Part shown: piece by piece, positions 16,082-23,268 of the stretch
Layout of the letters: every line of letters begins with the position of its first letter
Numbering within the stretch: position 1 is the stretch's first letter
Assembly (NCBI GenBank): GCA_022843385.1
Contig: JALHNT010000062.1
Location: 1-43,186, forward strand
From: Anaerolineae bacterium
GTDB lineage: Bacteria; Chloroflexota; Anaerolineae; Aggregatilineales; Phototrophicaceae
Length of the DNA: 43,186 nucleotides
Direction: 5' to 3'
Made by a program: the position numbers and the translations under genes
The notes under the pieces: model-generated
Told to the model about the DNA's origin: nothing
Database searches by the model: none
What the model saw: the letters and a program-made list of their open reading frames with translations, nothing else

Positions 16082-16981
16082 ATGACGATCCATACCACCC
16101 GCGCCAGCCTGACAGCCCGCCCCCCTTTCAGTTTCACCCATGCGCTGAAGTTTCTCGGCGCGTTCAAACCGCTGCAAGGACAGCAGTCCCTCGCCGATCA
16201 GACGCTCACGCGCGCCTTGAGTATCGGTGACCAGACCGTGGTGGCGCAGATCAGCGCCGTTGCGGAAAGCGAACACCCTGCGCTGAACGTCACGCTCAAC
16301 AGCGTCAATCCCTTGAGCGCTGACGACCAACAGACGCTCCACGACGACATTCGCTTTTATCTCAGTCTGGATGATGACCTGCTGCCGTTTTACCAACAGG
16401 CGGATGAGCGTTTCGCGCTAGTGGTCGATTATCTCTACGGCTATCACCAGGTCAAGTTCAGCCCACGCGCCTTTGAAGCCGCCTGCTGGGCCATCCTGTC
16501 GCAGCGCAATCCGATCAGCGTCGCCCGCCTCATGCGCCAGCGCTTGAGCGAGCAGGTTGGCGGCAGCCTGACCCTCAACGGCGAGACCTATCGCGCTTTC
16601 CCGCTGCCGGAAACGCTGGCCGGTTTGAGCCTGGACGAGCTGAACAGCGCTGTCCGCAACGTCCGCAAGACCGAGTGTATTCTGGATGCGGCTCGTGCTT
16701 TCATGACAGTGGATGAGGCGTGGCTGCGAAGTGCGCCTTATGACGAGGTGGAAAACTGGCTGCGCGGCATCAAAGGCATCGGCGACTGGTCAGCCAGCTT
16801 CGTCCTGCTGCGCGGGCTGGGGCATGTGGAACGGATGCCGGAAGTTGAGAAGTGGCTGTTGGCGGCGGCCAGCAAAACCTATGGCTCGGAGGCGCTCACG
16901 GGATCGGATCTCCAGCGGTTGGGGCAGCGTTATGGCGCTTATGTTGGCTATTGGGCGCACTACCTGCGCGCCGCCGGATAG
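16082..16981 (+). CDS. AlkA-like HhH-GPD DNA glycosylase lacking the usual catalytic Asp
   Basis: 299-residue protein of the DNA-3-methyladenine glycosylase II family, which excises alkylated bases. An AlkA-type N-terminal domain (about 1-110) precedes the helical core with PRAFEAACWAILSQRNPIS near 130-150. The helix-hairpin-helix is GIKGIGDWSASFVLLRGLG at about 229-247. In AlkA and OGG1 a catalytic Asp follows this motif (PDD, PVD). Here the matching stretch is RMPEVEKWLL (about 251-260): only Glu and Val are present. Either Glu substitutes or activity is lost. GAGGAGA lies before the ATG. It is a lone gene with no other repair gene beside it. Confidence 0.82.
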   Translation: MTIHTTRASLTARPPFSFTHALKFLGAFKPLQGQQSLADQTLTRALSIGDQTVVAQISAVAESEHPALNVTLNSVNPLSADDQQTLHDDIRFYLSLDDDLLPFYQQADERFALVVDYLYGYHQVKFSPRAFEAACWAILSQRNPISVARLMRQRLSEQVGGSLTLNGETYRAFPLPETLAGLSLDELNSAVRNVRKTECILDAARAFMTVDEAWLRSAPYDEVENWLRGIKGIGDWSASFVLLRGLGHVERMPEVEKWLLAAASKTYGSEALTGSDLQRLGQRYGAYVGYWAHYLRAAG

Positions 16982-16987
16982 TCGAAA

Positions 16988-17572
16988 CTAGCGGATTGCA
17001 GGGCGTGGGCGCAGCAGCCACAGCACCAGCACTATTGCCAGTACACCCCACACCCATACCAGGTCGCCAGGAACATGTGGACTACTCTGTCGGGTAACTC
17101 GGCGCAGGCGCAGCAGCCGGTAGTCAGCCGTTCTGACCGCCAGTTCGTCATCACTCATCGTATAGGGATTGATGCCGGCTGCGAAAGCGGCAAAACCGCT
17201 GTTGACCAGCACTGTGCGCAGCTTCGTCAGTGCATCGTCACTCTCAGTAATGTCCTCAGCATAGGCTGACCAGCGACCATCAGGCAGCCACAATTCTATG
17301 GTCGGATGCGCCTGAATATTGCGATACCAGTCGGAGACGCTGCCGAAGCCAGCGGTGCAGTGAACCTCTCCATCAATGACGGCGTAGTTGACCGGCGTGT
17401 GGCGCATCATGCCGGTCTTGCAACCCGTATGCGCGATCACCATGAACCGCCCTAACCCCCGCGGCCAGAAACTTAACCAGCGTCCGAGTCCCAACCGCCA
17501 ATTGAGCAGCATCAGCTTGTTGAAGGTCTTGAAGGCTCGCCGCATCATTTCCAACGATTGATTGTTGCTCAT
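16988..17572 (-). CDS. Ddn-like (F420-dependent nitroreductase family) protein with C-terminal membrane anchor
   Basis: 194-residue protein related to the deazaflavin-dependent nitroreductase family. The family signature is visible at about 47-62 (HTGCKTGMMRHTPVNY, compare GRKSG-x-xR-x-TPL) and continues with WYRNIQAHPTIELWL near 82-96. Members bind F420 or related flavins and act on quinones or nitro compounds. A hydrophobic segment at about 172-188 (LVWVWGVLAIVLVLWLL) before a basic tail is a likely membrane anchor. The ATG at 17572 was chosen because AGGAGA lies 8 bases upstream; the longer frame start (17617) overlaps the upstream small gene. It follows that 52-residue gene by about 40 bases and may share its transcript. 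Confidence 0.82.
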   Translation of the reverse strand: MSNNQSLEMMRRAFKTFNKLMLLNWRLGLGRWLSFWPRGLGRFMVIAHTGCKTGMMRHTPVNYAVIDGEVHCTAGFGSVSDWYRNIQAHPTIELWLPDGRWSAYAEDITESDDALTKLRTVLVNSGFAAFAAGINPYTMSDDELAVRTADYRLLRLRRVTRQSSPHVPGDLVWVWGVLAIVLVLWLLRPRPAIR

Positions 17573-17613
17573 CGGGCTATTCTCCTGAAACCTGCGGTCT
17601 CTGCTTGTGATCG

Positions 17614-17772
17614 TCAACGCCTTGAAATGGCAACAGTGATGAGACCCAGAACCCCCAGCGCAATCGCTCCGGCAGTTGAGTAATCGTTCGGAGTGAGTAG
17701 AAGCAACAGCGCAAAAACGACCAGCGCAATCCCGACGATAAAACGTGATGAACTGAAGTGTCGTTCAGTCAT
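17614..17772 (-). CDS. 52-residue two-TM membrane protein
   Basis: Small unannotated-size gene. It starts at ATG 17772 and stops at TGA 17614-17616. The product begins MTERHFSSSRF and has two hydrophobic stretches, about 11-27 (FIVGIALVVFALLLLL) and 34-49 (TAGAIALGVLGLITVA), ending in SRR. A near-ideal ribosome site, AAGGAGGTGA, lies 3 to 12 bases upstream (17775-17784) and makes real translation likely. The gene is divergent from DUF1028, and two CRP-like boxes lie between them. The Ddn-like gene follows on the same strand. No family is recognised; a small membrane-associated partner of the Ddn-like protein is possible. Confidence 0.78.
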   Translation of the reverse strand: MTERHFSSSRFIVGIALVVFALLLLLTPNDYSTAGAIALGVLGLITVAISRR

Positions 17773-17774
17773 GA

Positions 17775-17784
17775 TTCACCTCCT
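17775..17784 (-). promoter_or_regulatory. Near-perfect Shine-Dalgarno of the 52-residue gene
   Basis: AAGGAGGTGA on the minus strand is complementary to the 16S 3' end over ten bases. It is the strongest ribosome site in the window and the main proof that the 52-codon frame is translated. Confidence 0.85.
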
Positions 17785-17856
17785 TGATGGACACCCGACG
17801 TCCATCGTTCTGAAGGCATGTTCTTTCCTATGTTACGCAGAACCCATCAACCAGGT

Positions 17857-17872
17857 TGTGAAATCAGTCACA
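17857..17872. promoter_or_regulatory. CRP/FNR-like box, exact match
   Basis: TGTGA-AATCAG-TCACA is a perfect fit to the CRP half-site arrangement, extended by one base on each side (TTGTGA...TCACAA). It lies in the 196-base divergent space between the 52-residue gene and DUF1028. Its centre is 63 bases, six helical turns, from the second box at 17920-17935. Confidence 0.65.
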
Positions 17873-17919
17873 ATTCAAGCGGTTTAACCTGCACTTGTTT
17901 AGAAAACGATGAGCCCGTT

Positions 17920-17935
17920 TGTGAGATTGGTTACA
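17920..17935. promoter_or_regulatory. CRP/FNR-like box near the DUF1028 gene
   Basis: TGTGA-GATTGG-TTACA, extended to TTGTGA...TTACAA. The centre is about 41 bases before the DUF1028 ATG, so the box probably overlaps the promoter or the start of the leader. Confidence 0.5.
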
Positions 17936-17968
17936 ATAAGCCGATATGGATTCTAGGAGGCAAACAGG

Positions 17969-18835
17969 ATGACCTTTTCAATTGTGGCACATGACCCGCA
18001 GGAACATGCCTGGGGTGTGGCGGTCGCCAGTAAGTTCCTGGCGGTCGGGGCGGTGGTCTGTTGGGCGCAGGCCGGAGCCGGGGCGGTAGCAACCCAGTCA
18101 TTCGCCAGGATGAGTTTTGGGCCGGATGGGCTGCGGCTGATGGGACAGGGCAAGAGCGCCCATGATACGCTGTCATCACTGCTGGCGGCCGATCCGCAGC
18201 AGGCACAGCGCCAGGTGGGGATGGTTGATGGGCAGGGCGGCGCGGCTTCGCATACTGGCAGCGAGTGCTTCCCCTGGTGCGGGCATGTGGTCGGCGAAGG
18301 CTTTGCCTGTCAGGGTAACATCCTGGTGGGGCCACAGGTGGTTTACGCGATGGCGGATGCCTTCCGGGCGGCATCAGGAGCGCTGGAAGACCGGCTGCTG
18401 GCGGCGCTGCTGGCGGGTGATGAAAGCGGCGGGGATAAACGCGGTAAGCAGGGCGCGGCGCTGCTGGTGGTCAAGCCCGGCGGAGGGTATGGCGGCGACA
18501 CTGATCGCTATCTTGATCTGCGGGTGGACGATGACCCGGAGCCGACGCAGCGGTTGGGCGGGCTGGTGAAGCTGCACCGGCTGTTCTTTGGCCGTCCCGA
18601 CCCGGCGGATCAGATGCCGATCACCCAGGACATCGCCCGCCAGTTGCAGGGCTGGCTGGTGGCACAGGGGTATCTCAAGACGGAGGTCACGGGAGAGTGG
18701 GATGAAGGCAGCAAGCAGGCGTTCTGGGAGATGGTCGGCAGCGAAAATCTGGAGGAGCGCTGGAATCTGGCCGGGAACACCGATCAGATTGACCGGATGG
18801 CGCTGGAGTATCTGCGCGAACGGTTTGGCGGCTAA
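17969..18835 (+). CDS. DUF1028 Ntn-hydrolase-like protein with putative peptidoglycan-binding tail
   Basis: 288-residue protein of the DUF1028 group, which is placed in the Ntn-hydrolase superfamily. It opens with the typical MTFSIVAHDPQEHAWGVAVAS and continues with GAVATQSFARMSFGPDGL (about 36-53), QGNILVGPQVV near 115, and RYLDLRVDDDP near 188-198. Residues about 210-285 (QDIARQLQGWLVAQGYLKT onward) resemble the putative peptidoglycan-binding domain that often follows DUF1028. AGGAGG at 17954-17959 supports the start. No signal peptide is seen. Hydrolytic activity in the family is not well defined. The gene is single, divergent from the 52-residue gene, and is controlled from a region with two CRP-like boxes. 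Confidence 0.85.
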   Translation: MTFSIVAHDPQEHAWGVAVASKFLAVGAVVCWAQAGAGAVATQSFARMSFGPDGLRLMGQGKSAHDTLSSLLAADPQQAQRQVGMVDGQGGAASHTGSECFPWCGHVVGEGFACQGNILVGPQVVYAMADAFRAASGALEDRLLAALLAGDESGGDKRGKQGAALLVVKPGGGYGGDTDRYLDLRVDDDPEPTQRLGGLVKLHRLFFGRPDPADQMPITQDIARQLQGWLVAQGYLKTEVTGEWDEGSKQAFWEMVGSENLEERWNLAGNTDQIDRMALEYLRERFGG

Positions 18836-18906
18836 TCCAGACTCACGGACTGCATTAGAAATCCACTAAAATAAGTGGAACGGCATGGGCGGTAAGGTGC
18901 GCCTGC

Positions 18907-18935
18907 TTTACATCATCTAAAATCCGTCGTACAAT
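18907..18935 (+). promoter_or_regulatory. Sigma-70-like promoter of the mqnE operon
   Basis: TTTACA at 18907-18912 and TACAAT at 18930-18935 are 17 bases apart. Transcription would begin near 18942, just before a threefold 9-base repeat in the leader. Confidence 0.7.
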
Positions 18936-18949
18936 ATTTGTGAAATTTG

Positions 18950-18976
18950 GAACGTTCAGAACGTACTAAACGTAAG
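18950..18976 (+). repeat. Three 9-base direct repeats in the mqnE leader
   Basis: GAACGTTCA, GAACGTACT and AAACGTAAG follow each other without gaps, sharing AACGT at a 9-base period. They lie between the predicted transcription start and the ribosome site AGGAG, so they may be a binding site on DNA or RNA. Confidence 0.55.
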
Positions 18977-18987
18977 CAGGAGTCGCG

Positions 18988-20076
18988 ATGAGTAACTGGA
19001 ATACCATCACCGAAAAAGTCCACGCGGCAGAACGGCTGACCTATGACGAAGGGGTATGGCTGTTCGGGCAGCGCGATGTCATCAAGTTAGGCAAGCTGGC
19101 GCAGATCGTTCGCCGCCGGCTGCATGGCGACAAGGTGTACTTCAACAAGAACCGTCACATCAACCCGACCAATGTCTGCGCTTTCCACTGCAACTTCTGT
19201 TCCTTCGCCCGCACCAGCGATAACGAAGCCGGGGCGTACACCTTCATGCCCAACCAACTGCCGGATAAAGTGCGCGGCGCGGTGGAAGCCGGCGTGCGCG
19301 AGTTCCATATCGTCGGCGGGCTGCACCCGGAACTGGGCTTCGAGTATTATCTCGATGTCCTCAGCACGCTGAAGAAGGAATTCCCCCACATCCATTTGAA
19401 AGCGTTCACCGCAGTCGAGATCGACTTCTTCCGCGAGCTGACCGGACTGACGCACAAGGAAGTGCTGGAAGAACTGGTCAAGGCCGGGCTGGATAGTATG
19501 CCGGGCGGCGGCGCGGAAATCTTCCACTGGGATGTACGCAAGAAGATCTGCCCAGAGAAGGCCAATCAGGAAACCTGGCTGGCGGTGCATGATGCCGCTC
19601 ACAGCCTGGGGCTGAAGACCAACTGCACCATGCTCTATGGTCACATCGAAAAGCCGGAACACCGCGTCCATCACATGGTGGCGCTGCGGGAACAGCAGGA
19701 TAAATCGGGCGGCTTCCAGACCTTCATTGGGCTGGCTTTCCATCCTGAAGATAACAACCTGGGACGCAAGCTCAACCGGCAGTGGACAACCGGCGTCGAT
19801 GACATCAAGACGCTGGCGATCAGCCGGCTAATGCTGGATAACATCCCCAATATCAAGGCCTACTGGGTGATGCTGACGCCGGCGCTGGCGCAGGTGGCGC
19901 TGAACTTCGGTGCTAACGATATGGATGGTACGATTATCGAGGAACACATCTACAAGGATGCCGGGGCCAAGCGCGAGACCATGACCGTCAGCGAGCTGAT
20001 GAACTTCATCCGTCAGGCCGGCTATACGCCCGTCGAGCGCGATACGGTTTACAATGAATTGCAGGTGTACGCCTGA
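18988..20076 (+). CDS. mqnE: Aminofutalosine synthase (radical SAM)
   Basis: Radical SAM enzyme of the futalosine route to menaquinone: it joins the enolpyruvyl benzoate made by MqnA with SAM-derived adenosyl to give aminodeoxyfutalosine. Of 362 residues, the cluster motif CxxxCxxC is CAFHCNFC at 64-71, and EFHIVGGLHPELGFEYYLDV follows near 109-128, as in MqnE. The SxPGGGAE block (about 171-178) and the late TVSELMNFIRQAGYTPVERDTVY ending also fit. The start has CAGGAG upstream. It is the first gene of a run that includes mqnA and mqnC, with a promoter at 18907. Assignment versus MqnC is by the loop after the cluster and by the existence of a separate MqnC. Confidence 0.94.
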   Translation: MSNWNTITEKVHAAERLTYDEGVWLFGQRDVIKLGKLAQIVRRRLHGDKVYFNKNRHINPTNVCAFHCNFCSFARTSDNEAGAYTFMPNQLPDKVRGAVEAGVREFHIVGGLHPELGFEYYLDVLSTLKKEFPHIHLKAFTAVEIDFFRELTGLTHKEVLEELVKAGLDSMPGGGAEIFHWDVRKKICPEKANQETWLAVHDAAHSLGLKTNCTMLYGHIEKPEHRVHHMVALREQQDKSGGFQTFIGLAFHPEDNNLGRKLNRQWTTGVDDIKTLAISRLMLDNIPNIKAYWVMLTPALAQVALNFGANDMDGTIIEEHIYKDAGAKRETMTVSELMNFIRQAGYTPVERDTVYNELQVYA

Positions 20077-20102
20077 TCTGTGCCTAACTGAAGGACTGTG
20101 TG

Positions 20103-20408
20103 ATGATTATCCTGGAAGCGCCGATCCTGATCGCCATTGTCGTCTTCATCGGCAGCGGCATCCTGACGCTGGGGTTGTACTGGCGCTTCCTCGATCCCTG
20201 GCTGCGTAAAGCGCTGGGCGGGCTGATGCGGGTTGAAATCACGCTGGGCGAGCATCACACCTGGGAAATCGACGGCGAATCCGAAACCAGCACCTCGTGG
20301 CGGATGATGGTGTTACGCCCGGTGCAGATGTTAACGATGGTCTTCGCAATCATTGTGCCGATCTTTGCGGCGATTGCGGCAGTCGGTGTGGCTACCCGTA
20401 CTCCCTGA
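20103..20408 (+). CDS. Small membrane protein of unknown function in the mqn cluster
   Basis: 101 residues with two hydrophobic segments, at about 5-25 (EAPILIAIVVFIGSGILTLGL) and 76-96 (MLTMVFAIIVPIFAAIAAVGV). The loop between them (about 30-70) is polar, with a RVEITLGEHHTWEIDGE stretch that could be a small beta hairpin. No family is recognised. The ATG at 20103 is preferred to the GTG three bases earlier because of AAGGA spacing. It begins 26 bases after mqnE and ends 13 bases before the next gene, so it is part of the same transcript. A role near the quinone step is only suggested by position. Confidence 0.68.
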   Translation: MIILEAPILIAIVVFIGSGILTLGLYWRFLDPWLRKALGGLMRVEITLGEHHTWEIDGESETSTSWRMMVLRPVQMLTMVFAIIVPIFAAIAAVGVATRTP

Positions 20409-20421
20409 AGGAGCAGTGACT

Positions 20422-21195
20422 GTGGGCAAAACCTATCTCTTTCATGTGGCGATCCCCCGCAGCGGGCGCACCTGGCGCAAGATCGAGATGCGCGGCGACC
20501 ACACGCTGGAGGATTTGCACCACGTCATTCAGGATGCCTTCGAGTTCGACGACGATCACCTGTATTCATTCTTCATGAGTGGCAAAGCCTGGGACAAAGA
20601 CAGCGAGTACACCTTGCCTGAACGCGTCTCACCCTATGGGCAATTATTCATTGAAGGCGAAGAGATAGCCGATGATGAGGCCGACGAGTCCGAGATGCCG
20701 AATCTGGATGACTTCCTGCTGGAATATCTGGAAGGGTTGAACATTGATGATGAGGCGACAGCCGAACTCCTGCCCCAGATTAAGGACTATATCGAAGCCC
20801 GGCAGGATCCAGGGGTGCCGCTGGCGGAGCGCCTTGCCGCTCTGATTGGGCGCGATGTGCCATCGGTGATGATTCTTCTGATCCTCATCCGGCGCAATTG
20901 GGAGGACTGGGAACGCGATGAGCAGCGCGATGTGCGTAAAGTGACCATCGAGAGCCTGGAACTGACGGTGGGCAAGAAGTTCCTCTATCTGTTCGATTAC
21001 GGCGATGAGTGGAGATTCAACGTTCGACTGGATGCGATTCACGAAACTGACCAACCCGATGCCTTCCCCAAGATTGTGCAGATGGTGGGCAAGCCACCGC
21101 CACAATACCCGGAATCATCGGAAGAGGATGAGGATTGGGGCGAAGAGGATGACGACGGCGGCTTCGTGATCTACGGCGATGATGACGAGAAGTGA
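20422..21195 (+). CDS. pRiA4b ORF-3-like protein
   Basis: 257-residue protein of the pRiA4b ORF-3-like family (also called IS1096 passenger-related). The typical opening is KTYLFHVAIPRSGRTWRKIEM at about 3-23, then TLEDLHHVIQDAFEFDDDHLYSFF near 28-51 and FDYGDEWRFNVRL near 190-202. The tail (about 220-257) is strongly acidic. Start GTG 20422 was chosen: AAGGAG at 20408-20413 is 8 bases upstream, and the frame before it runs back into the previous gene. The family is common on plasmids and near transposons, and its function is not known. It sits between mqnE and mqnA in a co-directional run, which suggests a past insertion. Confidence 0.85.
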   Translation: MGKTYLFHVAIPRSGRTWRKIEMRGDHTLEDLHHVIQDAFEFDDDHLYSFFMSGKAWDKDSEYTLPERVSPYGQLFIEGEEIADDEADESEMPNLDDFLLEYLEGLNIDDEATAELLPQIKDYIEARQDPGVPLAERLAALIGRDVPSVMILLILIRRNWEDWERDEQRDVRKVTIESLELTVGKKFLYLFDYGDEWRFNVRLDAIHETDQPDAFPKIVQMVGKPPPQYPESSEEDEDWGEEDDDGGFVIYGDDDEK

Positions 21196-21204
21196 GGCAA
21201 AAGG

Positions 21205-21756
21205 ATGGACATGCTTGTTAAAACCCGGTTGACCTTCGCCGATTACGCCGCCATGCCGGAGACGAACCAGATCGTCGAACTGATTGATGGAGAGATCACT
21301 GTGAATCCGCCGAACTTCCGCCATCAGAAAACACTGGTTGAGATTCTATTCTCACTCGAATTCGTGCGGCATAAGGGTGAACTCTGCCTGGCACCAACAG
21401 GGCTGCATTTTGACGATGGCAACAGCTTCGAACCAGACTTGTTCTGGGTGAGCAAGACGAATACCCGCTGCACCCTGCAAGATGATGGTCACTACTGGCA
21501 GGGCGCGCCGGATTTGGTGATCGAAATCCTGTCGCCTTCGACCGAAGCCAGAGACCGCGACACCAAGTTCCGCGTGTACGAGCGTTATGGCGTAGGCGAA
21601 TACTGGCTGGTGAACCCGACGGCGCAGTTCGGCGAGGTGTTCCGGCAGGAAGGCAGCCAGTTGGTGAAGCAGGGATTGTACACGGCTGAACAGTCCTTCG
21701 TCTCGGCAGCGCTGGGCAGTGCGACGATTGATCCGAAAAACTGGTTCGCGGAATAG
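21205..21756 (+). CDS. Uma2-family putative nuclease (copy 1)
   Basis: 183-residue Uma2 (DUF820) protein, a PD-(D/E)XK nuclease-fold family. The family order is visible: MPETNQIVELIDGEI at about 14-28, FEPDLFWV near 74-81, then PDLVIEILSPSTEARDRDTKF at about 100-120, YERYGVGEYWLV, and an ATIDPKNWF end. The Asp, Glu and Lys residues of the nuclease core are present. GAGG lies 7 bases before the ATG; the in-frame ATG at 21211 is also possible. It is followed after 15 bases by a near-duplicate. Function in the family is not established; many are thought to be mobile-element associated. Confidence 0.88.
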   Translation: MDMLVKTRLTFADYAAMPETNQIVELIDGEITVNPPNFRHQKTLVEILFSLEFVRHKGELCLAPTGLHFDDGNSFEPDLFWVSKTNTRCTLQDDGHYWQGAPDLVIEILSPSTEARDRDTKFRVYERYGVGEYWLVNPTAQFGEVFRQEGSQLVKQGLYTAEQSFVSAALGSATIDPKNWFAE

Positions 21757-21771
21757 GCAGGAGGCAACCTC

Positions 21772-22326
21772 ATGCTCAATGCGCCGGAAAAAGTGAAATC
21801 CACCTTCGCCGATTACGATGCTATGCCGGAGACCAACCAGATCGTCGAACTGATGGATGGAGAGATCGTTGTGACATCGCCGCTGGATGTTCATCAGGCT
21901 GTGCTGCTGGCGGTCTTCGTCTCGCTGCAATTCGCGGCGGAATGGGGCAAGTTCCGTATGGCACCCAGCGGTCTGTACTTCGATGAACACAACAGCTTCG
22001 AGCCGGACTTGTTCTGGGTGAGCCATAGCAACACCCGCTGCACCCTGCAAGATGACGGTCGCTACTGGCAGGGTGCGCCTGATCTGGTGATCGAAATCCT
22101 GTCGCCTTCGACCGAGGCCAGAGACCGCGATACCAAGTTCCGCGTGTACGAGCGTTATGGCGTGAGCGAATACTGGCTGGTGAACCCGACGGCGCAGTTC
22201 GTCGAGGTGTTCCGGCAGGATGAGGGGCGGCTGGTGAAGCAGGGATTGTACACGGCTGAACAGTCCTTCGTCTCGGCGGCGCTGGGTGGCGCGACGATTG
22301 ATCCAAAAAACTGGTTTAACCAATAG
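21772..22326 (+). CDS. Uma2-family putative nuclease (copy 2)
   Basis: 184-residue tandem paralogue of the preceding gene. Residues from FEPDLFWV (about 75) to the end are almost the same as in copy 1, as is the MPETNQIVEL block. The part between (about 30-70: GEIVVTSPLDVHQ to MAPSGLYFDEHNS) differs strongly. The same nuclease-core residues are kept. AGGAGG in GGCAGGAGGCAACCTC precedes the start. Its stop is 54 bases before mqnA. The pattern of near-identical ends and diverged centre points to gene conversion after duplication, or to selection for a different N-terminal half. Confidence 0.88.
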   Translation: MLNAPEKVKSTFADYDAMPETNQIVELMDGEIVVTSPLDVHQAVLLAVFVSLQFAAEWGKFRMAPSGLYFDEHNSFEPDLFWVSHSNTRCTLQDDGRYWQGAPDLVIEILSPSTEARDRDTKFRVYERYGVSEYWLVNPTAQFVEVFRQDEGRLVKQGLYTAEQSFVSAALGGATIDPKNWFNQ

Positions 22327-22380
22327 AGCTTGATGGCAGCCCGATTTATGGCATAGAGAAAGGCTTGGGGCGAACGGCTG

Positions 22381-23268
22381 ATGGCCGACCGCTCATCCGA
22401 TATGGCTCTCACAATTGGTCTGATCGATTATCTGAATACCATGCCGTTCCATTACGATCTGGCGGAGCGGTTGCTGGATACGCCGGTGCATTTCGAGCGC
22501 GGCGTCCCGTCGCAGATGAATCGCGGCATCATCGACGGCAGCATCGCCATCGCGCCGATCTCGGCCATCGAAGCCGCCCGTCATGCCGAGGAGCTGGTGA
22601 TTCTGCCCGGCCTGGGCATCAGCAGCTTGGGCGCGGTGCGGACGGTGCTGTTGTTCTCCTGGGCGGCGGATATACGCGATCTAGATGGGCAGTCGATTGC
22701 GCTGACCGATCACAGCGCCACCAGCATCGCCCTGCTGAAATTGCTCTGCCGCGAACGCTACCACGTTCAGCCGCAGTTTGTCGTCACCCGTCAGCACTTG
22801 CCGAGCATGTTGGCGGCGCATCAGGGAGCGCTGGTCATTGGTGATGATGCCCTGGTCGAGAGTTCGGTGCATCGCGCCCTGAGTCATCCCGGCGGTTGGG
22901 ATTTGCCATACATCTATGACCTGGGCGATGAGTGGCTAAAGATGACCGGCCTGCCCTTCACCTTCGCCGTCTGGGCGGCGCGGCGAGATAAGATAGATGA
23001 ACTGGAAGCGGCAGGTGTGTTCGAGGCGCTGTATGCCTCCACCGAAGCGGGCTTGCAGGAAGAGTCGCGCGATCAACTGGCGCAGACCTATGCCGGACGG
23101 CTGGGGCTGCCCGCCGGAGTCTGCCGCCGTTACCTGCGTGACCTGCGCTACCGCCTGACCGAGGAAGATCGGGCGGGGCTGAAGCTGTACCTGGAGCTGG
23201 CAATCGACGGGTTCGAGTGGGAGTCGCTGATGTTTTATCATGAAGCGGCTCTGCAGAAGGCGGGATGA
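22381..23268 (+). CDS. mqnA: Chorismate dehydratase
   Basis: First enzyme of the futalosine menaquinone pathway, converting chorismate to 3-[(1-carboxyvinyl)oxy]benzoate. It has a periplasmic-binding-protein type fold without a signal. The 295 residues carry IGLIDYLNTMPF at about 12-23, the RGVPSQMNRGIIDGSIAIAPISAIE block (about 41-65), and GLGISSLGAVRTVLLFS (about 78-94), as in MqnA (NtlP, IsS-G-V motifs). The TxHSATSIALLKLL stretch follows near 109-122. The first ATG was kept; an internal ATG at 22402 has no ribosome site. The stop overlaps the next start (ATGA). It is in one run with mqnE and mqnC. Confidence 0.93.
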   Translation: MADRSSDMALTIGLIDYLNTMPFHYDLAERLLDTPVHFERGVPSQMNRGIIDGSIAIAPISAIEAARHAEELVILPGLGISSLGAVRTVLLFSWAADIRDLDGQSIALTDHSATSIALLKLLCRERYHVQPQFVVTRQHLPSMLAAHQGALVIGDDALVESSVHRALSHPGGWDLPYIYDLGDEWLKMTGLPFTFAVWAARRDKIDELEAAGVFEALYASTEAGLQEESRDQLAQTYAGRLGLPAGVCRRYLRDLRYRLTEEDRAGLKLYLELAIDGFEWESLMFYHEAALQKAG

